32,145 nucleotides of DNA from an uncultured Clostridia bacterium (GTDB lineage: Bacteria > Bacillota > Clostridia > Oscillospirales > Oscillospiraceae). Shown one piece after another: positions 16,277 to 23,478 of the stretch. Position 1 is the first letter of the stretch. Each line of letters starts with the position of its first letter. Where the stretch lies: assembly GCA_945873295.1 (NCBI GenBank), contig CAMCCS010000010.1:1-32145 (forward strand). The letters are read 5' to 3'. Both the position numbers and the translations under genes were made by a program. The notes under the pieces were generated by a model. It was not told the DNA's origin. It saw only the letters and a program-made list of their open reading frames with translations, and did not search any database.

Positions 16277-18174
16277 TGCCTCCTGTAAAAATGAAAGGAG
16301 ATGGCCGTAAGGCCAAAAATCCGAAGCAGACCATTTCCCGGCTGCTGTCCTATATGGCCAAGTACAAGGCCACCATGGCAGTGGTCGTGATCTGCATTAT
16401 TTTCAGCGCCATTGCCCAGGCGGTAAGTTCTGCCTCCCTGGGTACCCTGGTGGACAATTACATCACCCCCATGCTGGCTGAGGTTGATCCCGATTACGCC
16501 CCCCTGCTGCGGTTTCTGGGTGTGCTGGCCTGTATTTATCTTGTCGGCATGCTTTCCTCCTTCCTGTATAATTTCCTGATGGTCCGGGTGGGCCAGGGAA
16601 CGCAGAAGACGATCCGGGATGAAATGTTCACCCATATGCAGACACTGTCCATCCGGTATTTTGACACCCATCCCGTGGGCGACCTGATGAGCCGCTACAC
16701 CAGCGATATCGATACCCTGCGGCAGATGCTGTCCCAGTCCATTCCCCAGTGCATTTCCTCTATCGCGACGCTCATTGTGGTGTTCATCGCCATGGTGATT
16801 ACCTCTCCCATCCTGACGTTGGTGCTGCTGGTGACGGTGTCTGCCATTATCTACGTCACCAAGATGGTGGCAGGCAAGTCCGCCGGCTTCTTCATCGGCC
16901 AGCAGAGGGCTCTGGGCGCGGTCAACGGCTATGTGGAGGAAATGATTAACGGCCAGCGGGTGGTCAAGGTTTTCTGCCATGAGGAAACCGCGGAAAAGGA
17001 GTTTGATGCCCTCAATGACAAGCTCCGGGAAAACGCCTTCCGGGCCGGCGCCTACTCCAACGTCATGGGCCCCGTGAACAATAACTTGGGCTATATCCAG
17101 TATGCCATTCTCGCCATCGTGGGCGGCCTGCTTGCTGTTTACTCCGGCGGGAGCCTCCTGACCCTGGGTAAGCTGATCTCTTTTCTGACCCTGTCCCGGT
17201 CCTTCAACCAGCCCATTTCCCAGGTCAGCAACCAGATTAACTCCATCGTCATGGCCCTGGCGGGCGCGGAGCGGATTTTCGACCTGATGGATGAGGCACC
17301 GGAGGAAGACCAGGGCTATGTGAAGCTGGTCAACGCGGTTATTCATGCGGACGGCACCATCACCGAGACCCCCGAGCACACCGGCCACTGGGCCTGGAAG
17401 CACCCCCATAAGGCCGATGGCACTGTTACCTACCGGGAGCTGAAAGGCGACATTACCATGGATCATGTGGACTTTGGCTATGTGCCGGAGAAAGAGGTGC
17501 TCCATGACATCACCCTCTTTGCCCGGCCCGGTCAGAAGATCGCCTTTGTGGGCGCCACCGGCGCGGGAAAGACCACCATCACGAACCTCATTAACCGGTT
17601 CTATGACATTGCCGACGGCAAGATCCGCTACGATGACATCAACATCAACAAGATCTGCAAGCCCGACCTGCGGCGGTCTCTGGGCGTGGTGCTGCAGGAT
17701 ACCAACCTGTTCACCGGCACGGTCATGGACAATATCCGCTACGGCAAGCTGGATGCCACGGATGACGAGTGTATCCACGCTGCCAAGCTTGCCAATGCCC
17801 ACGACTTCATCACCCGGCTGCCCCAGGGCTATGACACTGTCCTGACAGGCAACGGCGCCAGCCTCTCCCAGGGTCAGCGCCAGCTCATTGCCATTGCCCG
17901 GGCCGCGGTGGCGGATCCTCCCGTCATGATCCTGGACGAGGCTACCTCTTCCATTGATACCCGTACCGAGAAGCTGGTGCAGGACGGCATGGACGCCCTG
18001 ATGAAAGGCCGGACGGTCTTCGTTATCGCCCACCGGCTGAGCACCGTTATGAACTCCGACTGCATCATGGTGCTGGACCATGGCAGGATTATCGAGCGGG
18101 GCACCCATGAGGACCTGATTGCCCAGAAGGGAACCTATTATCAGCTGTACACCGGCGTATTCGAGCTGGAATAA
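16276..18174 (+). CDS. ABC exporter half-transporter, catalytic subunit
   Basis: Partner of the preceding gene (BmrD/LmrD-like). The 632-residue product has six membrane helices, an extra linker of about 50 residues before the nucleotide-binding domain (near 340-395, including HTGHWAWKHPHKADG) typical of this subfamily, canonical Walker A GATGAGKTT near 425, Walker B with catalytic Glu (MILDEATSS), and switch His (VIAHRLST). Its signature is altered to LSQGQ. Paired with the partner, the altered signature faces the partner's degenerate Walker site, while its intact Walker site faces the partner's VSGGQ, so each dimer has one active and one inactive ATP site. Substrate unknown. Confidence 0.95.
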   Translation: MPPVKMKGDGRKAKNPKQTISRLLSYMAKYKATMAVVVICIIFSAIAQAVSSASLGTLVDNYITPMLAEVDPDYAPLLRFLGVLACIYLVGMLSSFLYNFLMVRVGQGTQKTIRDEMFTHMQTLSIRYFDTHPVGDLMSRYTSDIDTLRQMLSQSIPQCISSIATLIVVFIAMVITSPILTLVLLVTVSAIIYVTKMVAGKSAGFFIGQQRALGAVNGYVEEMINGQRVVKVFCHEETAEKEFDALNDKLRENAFRAGAYSNVMGPVNNNLGYIQYAILAIVGGLLAVYSGGSLLTLGKLISFLTLSRSFNQPISQVSNQINSIVMALAGAERIFDLMDEAPEEDQGYVKLVNAVIHADGTITETPEHTGHWAWKHPHKADGTVTYRELKGDITMDHVDFGYVPEKEVLHDITLFARPGQKIAFVGATGAGKTTITNLINRFYDIADGKIRYDDININKICKPDLRRSLGVVLQDTNLFTGTVMDNIRYGKLDATDDECIHAAKLANAHDFITRLPQGYDTVLTGNGASLSQGQRQLIAIARAAVADPPVMILDEATSSIDTRTEKLVQDGMDALMKGRTVFVIAHRLSTVMNSDCIMVLDHGRIIERGTHEDLIAQKGTYYQLYTGVFELE

Positions 18175-18183
18175 GAAAGCAAG

Positions 18184-18208
18184 TGCCCTGCGGAAATTCC
18201 GCAGGGCA
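18184..18208 (+). terminator. Intrinsic terminator of the marR-ABC operon
   Basis: TGCCCTGCGGAA (18184-18195) and TTCCGCAGGGCA (18197-18208) are perfectly complementary, followed by TTTGTCATTCTCTTTT. It lies 10 bases past the ABC stop and may serve both directions, as the opposing gene ends at 18213. Confidence 0.85.
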
Positions 18209-18212
18209 TTTG

Positions 18213-18524
18213 TCATTCTCTTTTCGTTACGGTCTGCTCCGCTGGCAGCGTCTTCTGCATTCCGTATTTCGCGCCATATTCATACATTTTATATCCTAAT
18301 TCTCTGGCAATCTGAAACATGGAATTGATGATTCCTTCAACATCATTGTCATAATCCACCGCGTATTTCTCACATATTCTCTGGTAATTTTCATATACAT
18401 CCGCATACATATGATCACATGGCATCCCCGGCGAAAATGCGTTTTCCACTTCCGGCAGACAATACTCCTCATTCAACACACCTGTCAAAGTATCGTATAC
18501 CCAATCCACAAATGTTTCTTCCAT
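18213..18524 (-). CDS. Hypothetical protein, possibly DUF6809-like
   Basis: A 103-residue soluble acidic protein starting MEETFVDWVYDTL, predicted mostly helical, with Tyr-rich segments (ADVYENYQRICEKY) and a C-terminal GYKMYEYGAKYG helix. The overall length and the final helix recall small DUF6809-type proteins of clostridial accessory regions, but I cannot confirm the family by eye. The start is well supported by AAGGGGGAG 4 bases before the ATG and by a promoter upstream. It diverges from the XRE regulator, which might control it (inference). Confidence 0.7.
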   Translation of the reverse strand: MEETFVDWVYDTLTGVLNEEYCLPEVENAFSPGMPCDHMYADVYENYQRICEKYAVDYDNDVEGIINSMFQIARELGYKMYEYGAKYGMQKTLPAEQTVTKRE

Positions 18525-18573
18525 AGGCTCCCCCTTTTGGTGGTGTTAATATACGCACACTATTCTGAAACCC

Positions 18574-18602
18574 ATTTTATGCAGATAATGATAAAAAGTC
18601 AA
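18574..18602 (-). promoter_or_regulatory. Promoter of the 18213-18524 gene
   Basis: On the minus strand TTGACT (18597-18602), 17 bases, TAAAAT (18574-18579). The -35 box is about 27 bases from the divergent XRE start codon, so a regulator bound here could affect both genes. Confidence 0.65.
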
Positions 18603-18628
18603 CTGCGAAATGGGGGAAAAGCTTCACC

Positions 18629-18841
18629 GTGATCAAATATGACCGCCTGTGGCAAACCATGAAGGAGCGCGGCATCAGTCAATACGACCTGTATACCCAC
18701 CATAATGTCAACCGCGCCCAGCTTAACCGCCTCCGCCGGAATCAGAATGTGGAGGTTAATACCATTGATAAGCTCTGCAATATTCTCCACTGCCGTGTGG
18801 AGGATATCATGGAGCATTTTCCCGATGACAACCTCTTTTAA
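18629..18841 (+). CDS. Small XRE/Cro-type helix-turn-helix regulator
   Basis: A 70-residue DNA-binding protein consisting of little more than one HTH domain: MIKYDRLWQTMKERGISQYDL, then the recognition region NVNRAQLNRLRRNQNV near 26-41, then TIDKLCNILHCRVEDIM. This matches the short Cro/C1 HTH_26-like type. The start is GTG at 18629, because the family's conserved first residues (IKYDRLW) precede the first internal Met; the ribosome site (GGGGGAAAAG) is weak and distant. Codons 28-70 are duplicated at 19799-19930. Target genes are unknown; neighbours on both sides are candidates. Confidence 0.87.
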   Translation: MIKYDRLWQTMKERGISQYDLYTHHNVNRAQLNRLRRNQNVEVNTIDKLCNILHCRVEDIMEHFPDDNLF

Positions 18842-18845
18842 AAAC

Positions 18846-18889
18846 AAAAAAGGTCCCCCGGTTTACAGTTTTACCGGAGGGTTCCTTTT
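18846..18889 (+). terminator. Terminator of the XRE gene
   Basis: AAAAGG-CCCCCGGT and ACCGG-GGG-CCTTTT pair imperfectly across a TTACAGTTTT-type loop, with a closing T run (18885-18889). It sits a few bases past the XRE stop. Confidence 0.8.
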
Positions 18890-18922
18890 CAATTCCGAGT
18901 AGAGTTCATACTTACAATCCGA

Positions 18923-18950
18923 TTGATTTTTGCTATACATTTGCTATAAT
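18923..18950 (+). promoter_or_regulatory. Promoter of the DUF4160-DUF2442 pair
   Basis: TTGATT (18923-18928), 16 bases, TATAAT (18945-18950), 22 bases before the DUF4160 start; AAGGAGATG is the ribosome site. Confidence 0.75.
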
Positions 18951-18971
18951 AAAGAAAAAGGAGATGTTTTT

Positions 18972-19232
18972 ATGCCTACAATATCCATGTTCCGGGGAAT
19001 TAAGATTACAATGTACTGGGCAGATCACATGCCGCCGCACTTTCATGCGACCTATGGCGGAGAAGAAGTGATTATCTCCATTAAAGATTTGGAAGTGTTG
19101 GAAGGAAACTTCCCCAGCAAGCAACTGAAGATGCTTCTTGGATGGGCGGCGATTCGACAGGATCAGTTGATGGAAAACTGGGAGTTGGCCGAAAAGAAGC
19201 AGGAACTCTTTGCTATTGAACCGCTGAGATAA
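18972..19232 (+). CDS. DUF4160 domain protein
   Basis: An 86-residue protein with the DUF4160 pattern: MPTISMFRGIKITMYWADH, then the hallmark PPHFHATYGGEE near residues 22-33, IKDLEVLEGNFPSKQLKML, and a terminal WAAIRQDQLMENWELA helix. The conserved His pair in PHFHA suggests a metal or catalytic site, but no activity is established to my knowledge. Start ATG 18972 follows AAGGAG. It is directly followed by DUF2442 in the same direction; these two domains are often neighbours in bacteria, and small two-gene cassettes of this kind have been suspected of being toxin-antitoxin-like. That role is inference. Confidence 0.87.
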   Translation: MPTISMFRGIKITMYWADHMPPHFHATYGGEEVIISIKDLEVLEGNFPSKQLKMLLGWAAIRQDQLMENWELAEKKQELFAIEPLR

Positions 19233-19261
19233 AACAGGTTATGATGAAAGGATGTGAGATT

Positions 19262-19627
19262 ATGGGAAAAAGCGTGGCGTTTTACCTTTCCAAAGGATAC
19301 GATCAGAAAATGGCGGAATATTTTGCCGCTGGGCGGAAACGGATAACAAAGGTTGTTCCCAGAGAAAATTTCACATTGGCGCTGACCTTCGACAATGGGG
19401 AGACACGTCTGTATGATGCACGTCCATTGCTTCAGGCTGGGACTGTATTTGCGCCTTTTCGGGAGTGGCAAAATTTCCGCAGGGTGTACCTGGATGAAAA
19501 TCACTGTGTGTCCTGGGATATTGATCCCAGCATAGACAGCAGCAAGGTGTGGAACAACAAGGTAGATTTGTGTCCGGACAGCTGTTATGTGGATAGTGTC
19601 CCTTTCTCAAACGGTTATACCGGATAA
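19262..19627 (+). CDS. DUF2442 domain protein
   Basis: A 121-residue protein: N-terminal helix GKSVAFYLSKGYDQKMAEYFAAG, then the DUF2442 core ITKVVPRENFTLALTF-DNGETRLYDARPLL near 30-60, FREWQNFRRVYLDENHCVSWD near 70-90, and an Asp-rich tail (IDPSID). DUF2442 is a small beta-rich domain that elsewhere is sometimes fused to or paired with HTH regulators, so an antitoxin or regulatory role beside DUF4160 is possible but unproven. Start 19262 is chosen over ATG 19241 because AAAGGATGTGAG precedes it. It is 29 bases after DUF4160, likely one transcript. Confidence 0.85.
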   Translation: MGKSVAFYLSKGYDQKMAEYFAAGRKRITKVVPRENFTLALTFDNGETRLYDARPLLQAGTVFAPFREWQNFRRVYLDENHCVSWDIDPSIDSSKVWNNKVDLCPDSCYVDSVPFSNGYTG

Positions 19628-19632
19628 GGTAC

Positions 19633-19799
19633 TAAGGAACCTCTGAATCATTCATCTGCGGCTGAACAGCGGTTCTTTTGCCCCAGCCGTGCAGTTTTCA
19701 AAACAGGAAATACACCAAGTATTCCACTGTTTTTAAAACTTTCGCCTGAGGCAAAATCTTCTGCTGTCGGCTCTTGCCGATTCATTCAGAGCTTCCTTA
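19633..19799. repeat. 167-bp imperfect palindrome (MITE-like)
   Basis: Ends TAAGGAACCTCTGAAT (19633-19648) and ATTCAGAGCTTCCTTA (19784-19799) are inverted repeats with 15 of 16 matches. Complementarity continues inward (GCGGCTGAACAGC with GCTGTCGGCTC; TTTTGCC with GGCAAAA; GTTTTCAAAACAG with CTGTTTTTAAAAC), so the whole unit can fold as a single long hairpin. It carries no gene. It begins 5 bases after the DUF2442 stop and ends exactly at the truncated XRE copy. It is unrelated to the AAATTGGAATTT family. Confidence 0.85.
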
Positions 19800-19930
19800 A
19801 CCGTGCCCAGCTTAACCGCCTCCGCCGGAATCAGAATGTGGAGGTTAATACCATTGATAAGCTCTGCAATATTCTCCGCTGCCGTGTGGAGGATATACTG
19901 GAGCATTTTCCTGACGACAACCTCTTTTAA
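19799..19930 (+). pseudogene. 5'-truncated copy of the XRE regulator gene
   Basis: Matches codons 28-70 plus stop of the XRE gene at 18629-18841, with 126 of 132 bases identical. Of six differences, four are silent and two change residues (His to Arg, Met to Leu), and the frame is intact to the same stop. The first 27 codons, including part of the HTH domain, are missing; in their place is the end of the palindromic repeat. No start codon or ribosome site in this frame is evident. It looks like a remnant of a duplicated locus rather than a working gene. Confidence 0.85.
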
Positions 19931-19938
19931 AGAACGAA

Positions 19939-19971
19939 AAACAGGAGAGACCGGAAATGTCTCTCCTGTTT
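19939..19971. terminator. Bidirectional terminator
   Basis: Perfect 12-bp stem AAACAGGAGAGA (19939-19950) with TCTCTCCTGTTT (19960-19971), a T-rich tail on the plus strand and a T run on the minus strand. It can end the XRE-remnant side and also metG transcription from the right. Confidence 0.85.
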
Positions 19972-19981
19972 GTCTTTTTGC

Positions 19982-20040
19982 TTAGGGAAATTGTGAATCA
20001 ATCACCCACAGCGCTTGCCGATTTGTTCAGCGCTTCCTGA
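19982..20040. repeat. Short deleted relative of the 167-bp palindrome
   Basis: GCGCTTGCCGATTTGTTCAG-CGCTTCCTGA at its right end resembles the right end of the 19633-19799 element (GCTCTTGCCGATTCATTCAG-AGCTTCCTTA), and its left end TTAGGGAAATTGTGAATCA is a weak inverted match. The middle is missing, leaving about 59 bases between the terminator and the metG stop. Confidence 0.6.
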
Positions 20041-20045
20041 GATTC

Positions 20046-22004
20046 TCAGCACAGCTTCGCGCCGGCGGGGATGGTGTCGCTGATCATAACGAGGTTCAGC
20101 TTTTCCTCGCCCTTTTCGGTGTGGACAGCGGACAGCAGCATACCGCAGGACTCCCGGCCCATCATCTTCCGGGGAGGGAGATTCGTTATGGCGACCAGGG
20201 TTTTGCCGATCAGCTCCTCGGGCTTGTAATATTTCGCAATGCCGCTGAGGATCTGCCGGTCCGTGCCGGTGCCGTCGTCCAGGGTGAACTGGAGCAGCTT
20301 ATCGCTCTTCTTCACCGGCTTGCAGTCCTTGACTTTCACTGCCCGGAAATCACTCTTGCAGAAAGTATCAAAATCCACGGTCTCCTCGGTGTAGGGCTCG
20401 ATTTCCAGCTCCGGCACCGGGGGCTTGCTCATTTCCTCCAGGGCAGCCAGCTCCTTCTCCACGTCAATCCGGGGGAAGAGAGCGGGACCTGCGACCACGG
20501 CAACCTGGGGATCCAGCACGCCAAACGCCCCCAGGCTGTCCCAGTCCATCCGGGCGCCGCCCAAGCGACGGGAAATTTCCGCGGCGGTGTCCGGCATAAA
20601 GGGTGTCAGCAGACCGCCGCAGATCCGGACGGTTTCCAGCAGGTTATAGAGCACCCGGGCCAGGCGGGGCTTATTCTCCTCGCTCTTGGCCAGCACCCAG
20701 GGGGCGTTCTCGTCAATATACTTGTTGGCCCGGGAGATGACCTTGAATACCTCCGCCAGGGCATTCTGGAAAGCGTACTTTTCCATCTCGGCTTCGTACT
20801 TTCCCCGGAGGGAGGAAGCCATAGCAACAAGCTCGGCGTCCTTTTCTTCGTCCGCGGCCTGCTGGGCGGGCAGGTGCTCGCCGAAATATTTCTGGGCCAT
20901 GGCAACGGTCCGGGAAACCAGATTGCCCAGGTCGTTGGCAAGATCCACGTTGATGGTGTTAATGAGCAGCTCGTTGGAGAAGTTGCCGTCGGAGCCAAAG
21001 GGGAAGGACCGCAGCAGGAAGAACCGCAGGGCATCCACGCCGAACCGCTCCGCCAGGATATAGGGATCCACCACGTTGCCCTTGGACTTCGACATCTTGC
21101 CGCCGTCCAGCAGGAGCCAGCCGTGTCCGTAGACTTTCTTGGGGAGGGGCAAGTTAAGACTCATGAGCATGGCGGGCCAGATGATGGAGTGGAACCGGAC
21201 AATCTCCTTACCCACAAAGTGAACATCGGCGGGCCAGAACTTGTCAAGGTCCTGATACCGGTCATTCTGGAAGCCCAGGGCGGTCATGTAGTTAAAAAGG
21301 GCATCGATCCACACATAGACCACATGGCCGGGGTCAAAATCCACAGGCACGCCCCAGGTGAAGCTGGTCCGGGAGACGCACAGGTCTTCCAGGCCCGGCT
21401 TAATGAAGTTGTTCACCATCTCGTTGACCCGGCTCCGGGGTTCCAGGAAGTCGGTGCTTTCCAGCAGGTCCTGGACCCGTCCGGCGTACTTGGAGAGCCG
21501 GAAGAAGTAAGCTTCTTCCTCTGCGTCCTGCACCTCGCGGCCGCAGTCGGGGCATTTACCGTCCACCAACTGGCTTTCGGTCCAGAAGCTTTCACAGGGC
21601 TTGCAGTACTTTCCTTTGTAGGTTCCCTTGTAAATGTCGCCGTTATCGTACATCTTCTTGAAGATCTTCTGAATGGCGGCAACATGATAGTCGTCGGTGG
21701 TGCGGATGAACCGGTCATAGCTGATGTTCATCAGCTTCCACAGGTCCAGAACGCCGCCGGGGCCTTCCACGATATTGTCCACAAACTGCTGGGGGGTAAC
21801 GCCGGCTTCCTTGGCCTTGTCCTCGATCTTCTGACCATGCTCGTCGGTGCCGGTGAGGAACATCACATCATAGCCCTGCAGCCGCTTAAACCGGGCCATG
21901 GCGTCGGTTGCCACAGTGCAGTAGGTGTGGCCGATGTGGAGCTTGGCCGACGGATAATAGATGGGTGTGGTAATATAGAATTTGCCTTTACACTTTTCGC
22001 ACAT
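20046..22004 (-). CDS. metG: Methionine--tRNA ligase
   Basis: Cytosolic class I synthetase that charges tRNA-Met for initiation and elongation. The 652-residue product has HIGH in AKLHIGHTY at residues 23-26, a zinc knuckle (CKPCESF with CPDCGRE, near 135-155), KMSKS in GGKMSKSKGN near 305, an alpha-helical anticodon-binding domain, and a C-terminal tRNA-binding OB domain (FRAVKVKDCKPV to KLNLVMIS, about 545-645) that promotes dimerisation. The N-terminal CEKCKGK extension is unusual but the ATG at 22004 has a full AGGAGG site. Its leader contains a terminator-like hairpin (22025-22052). Confidence 0.97.
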   Translation of the reverse strand: MCEKCKGKFYITTPIYYPSAKLHIGHTYCTVATDAMARFKRLQGYDVMFLTGTDEHGQKIEDKAKEAGVTPQQFVDNIVEGPGGVLDLWKLMNISYDRFIRTTDDYHVAAIQKIFKKMYDNGDIYKGTYKGKYCKPCESFWTESQLVDGKCPDCGREVQDAEEEAYFFRLSKYAGRVQDLLESTDFLEPRSRVNEMVNNFIKPGLEDLCVSRTSFTWGVPVDFDPGHVVYVWIDALFNYMTALGFQNDRYQDLDKFWPADVHFVGKEIVRFHSIIWPAMLMSLNLPLPKKVYGHGWLLLDGGKMSKSKGNVVDPYILAERFGVDALRFFLLRSFPFGSDGNFSNELLINTINVDLANDLGNLVSRTVAMAQKYFGEHLPAQQAADEEKDAELVAMASSLRGKYEAEMEKYAFQNALAEVFKVISRANKYIDENAPWVLAKSEENKPRLARVLYNLLETVRICGGLLTPFMPDTAAEISRRLGGARMDWDSLGAFGVLDPQVAVVAGPALFPRIDVEKELAALEEMSKPPVPELEIEPYTEETVDFDTFCKSDFRAVKVKDCKPVKKSDKLLQFTLDDGTGTDRQILSGIAKYYKPEELIGKTLVAITNLPPRKMMGRESCGMLLSAVHTEKGEEKLNLVMISDTIPAGAKLC

Positions 22005-22024
22005 ATATTCGATCCTCCTGAAAG

Positions 22025-22052
22025 AAAAAACCGTCCCCGGGACGGCTTTTTT
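22025..22052 (-). promoter_or_regulatory. Terminator-like hairpin in the metG leader
   Basis: Read on the minus strand: AAAAAAG, CCGTCCC, G, GGGACGG, TTTTTT. This is an intrinsic terminator by shape, placed between the inferred metG promoter and its ribosome site, ending about 10 bases before AGGAGG. It may attenuate metG. No T-box consensus or other sensor domain is visible in the leader, which is only about 60 bases. Confidence 0.7.
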
Positions 22053-22069
22053 GTTCCGTTAACTAAAGT

Positions 22070-22099
22070 ATTATACTGTGGGGAACGGGTACTTGTCAA
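22070..22099 (-). promoter_or_regulatory. metG promoter
   Basis: On the minus strand TTGACA (22094-22099), 18 bases, TATAAT (22070-22075). Both hexamers match consensus. Confidence 0.85.
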
Positions 22100-22175
22100 G
22101 TAAATGTTGGCCTGACAGGAGGGGAAGCCCCTGAAAACCCCTTTTTTGCATGGGGGATTTGGAAAGAAACCGGCC

Positions 22176-22195
22176 TTTCTAAAACGTTTAAGAAA
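22176..22195. promoter_or_regulatory. LacI-family operator candidate, upstream site
   Basis: TTTCTAAAACGTTTAAGAAA is an 18-of-20 palindrome with a central CG, the typical form of a LacI/GalR operator. It lies about 130 bases upstream of the lacI promoter. AAACG(T)TTAAG recurs as AAACG(A)TTAAG at 22346. Confidence 0.6.
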
Positions 22196-22304
22196 AATAC
22201 ACGATTTTTTAACGAATTACCCTGAAAAATCAGAATGATTTGTGGATAATCACTGAAAACCCGTCTGCATTTTCGTAATAATATCCAAAAATAATTTTGG
22301 AGTA

Positions 22305-22356
22305 TTGACAAGAACGTGGAAAAATGTATAATAAGAGCGTAACGCAAACGATTAAG
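22305..22356 (+). promoter_or_regulatory. lacI promoter with second operator candidate
   Basis: TTGACA (22305-22310), 16 bases, TATAAT (22327-22332). AAACGATTAAG at 22346-22356, just past the start of transcription, repeats the right half of the site at 22176-22195 with one change. Binding of the LacI protein to both could repress by looping; inferred. Confidence 0.75.
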
Positions 22357-22385
22357 TAAATCCGACGAATGAATGGGGCGGAGAA

Positions 22386-23405
22386 ATGACGACACTGAAA
22401 GATATTGCGGCTGCTTGCGGCGTCTCCGTGGCCTCCGTCAGCAAAGCTCTGAATCACGCCCCGGACATCGGTCCGGAAACGGCAGAGCGGATTCGCCGTA
22501 CTGCCCGGGAGCTGGGCTACCATCCCAATGCCGCCGCCCGTGCCCTGCGCACCCGGAAGACCTATAACGTGGGTGTTCTCTTTGAGGACAACGCCCACCG
22601 GGGCCTGACCCACGAATTCTTCTCCCAGGTGCTCAACGCCCTGAAGAACAGTCTGGAAAGCCATGGCTACGATGTGACCTTTGTCAGCCAGAATGTGGGA
22701 CCGACCCAGCGCAGCTTCCTGGAGCACTGCCAGTACCGGGACTTTGACGGGGTGGTCATCGCCAACGTGGAATTTGAGGACCCTTCCGTGGGAGAACTGG
22801 TCCGCAGCGGTGTGCCTCTGGTCACCGTGGACTACGTCTTTGACAATGTGGGTGCGGTGCTCTCCGACAACGTGCAGGGCATCCGGGATCTGGTAGAGTA
22901 TATGTATCAGCTGGGCCACCGCCGGATCGCCTATATCTACGGCGACAACTCTGCCGTTACCCGGTCCCGGCTTGCCAGCTTCTACCGTACCTGCGAAAGC
23001 CTGGGCCTTACGATCCCGGATGAATATGTCCGGGGGGCCATGTACCACCAGCCGAAAGAATCGGGCCTTGCCACCCGGGACCTGCTGGCACTGAAGGAGC
23101 CGCCCACCTGCATTCTCTATCCGGATGATATCGCTTTACTGGGCGGGCAGACGGAGATCGAGTCCCAGGGGCTGCGGATTCCTGATGATATCAGCATTGC
23201 GGGCTACGATGGCATTTGGCTGTGCCAGATGCTCCGTCCGAGGCTTACTACCCTGCAGCAGGACTGCCAGATGATGGGAAGCAAAGCAGCGCAGCTGCTG
23301 GTAGAGGCCATGGAGTCGCCCAAGACCTACATCCCCCGGCAGATCCTGGTTCCCGGCCACCTGATTCAAGGGGACACGGCAAAAAGCATAGGGAGCAAGA
23401 CCTGA
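22386..23405 (+). CDS. LacI family transcriptional regulator of the cellobiose genes
   Basis: A 339-residue repressor-type protein. The N-terminal HTH reads TLKDIAAACGVSVASVSKAL (residues 3-22) followed by the hinge region with GYHPNAAARALRTRKT near 45-60, then a periplasmic-binding-protein-like sugar domain (YNVGVLFED, GLTHEFFSQVL, and a C-terminal DISIAGYDGIWLC segment near 265). It precedes the sugar-binding lipoprotein by 73 bases in the same direction and so most likely controls that operon and itself through the operator-like sites at 22176 and 22346. Effector presumably cellobiose or a phosphorylated product; inferred from context. Confidence 0.93.
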   Translation: MTTLKDIAAACGVSVASVSKALNHAPDIGPETAERIRRTARELGYHPNAAARALRTRKTYNVGVLFEDNAHRGLTHEFFSQVLNALKNSLESHGYDVTFVSQNVGPTQRSFLEHCQYRDFDGVVIANVEFEDPSVGELVRSGVPLVTVDYVFDNVGAVLSDNVQGIRDLVEYMYQLGHRRIAYIYGDNSAVTRSRLASFYRTCESLGLTIPDEYVRGAMYHQPKESGLATRDLLALKEPPTCILYPDDIALLGGQTEIESQGLRIPDDISIAGYDGIWLCQMLRPRLTTLQQDCQMMGSKAAQLLVEAMESPKTYIPRQILVPGHLIQGDTAKSIGSKT

Positions 23406-23433
23406 AGGAATTGCTCCGACAAAGAGGATACTA

Positions 23434-23448
23434 ACGCTTGAAAAGCGT
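23434..23448. promoter_or_regulatory. Inverted repeat before the sugar-binding protein gene
   Basis: ACGCTT-GAA-AAGCGT, 31 bases before the start codon of the binding protein and followed by an AT-rich TATATAAAATTAAAT stretch. It may be an operator or a short hairpin in a read-through transcript. It lacks the central CG of a LacI operator. Confidence 0.4.
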
Positions 23449-23478
23449 GGTATATAAAATTAAATGGAGGAATCGTAA

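Noticed and set aside
16252..18216. Long opposite-strand open frames over the ABC, metG and GH94 genes
   Set aside because: Same codon-bias shadow effect; the translations match nothing recognisable and the real genes have full family motifs.
19799..19985. Open frame of about 60 codons at the XRE remnant in another reading frame
   Set aside because: Out of frame with the clear homology to the XRE gene; the matching frame has no start codon.
22021..22140. T-box leader for metG
   Set aside because: The region between promoter and start is about 60 bases and lacks the conserved antiterminator sequence; only a terminator-like hairpin is present.
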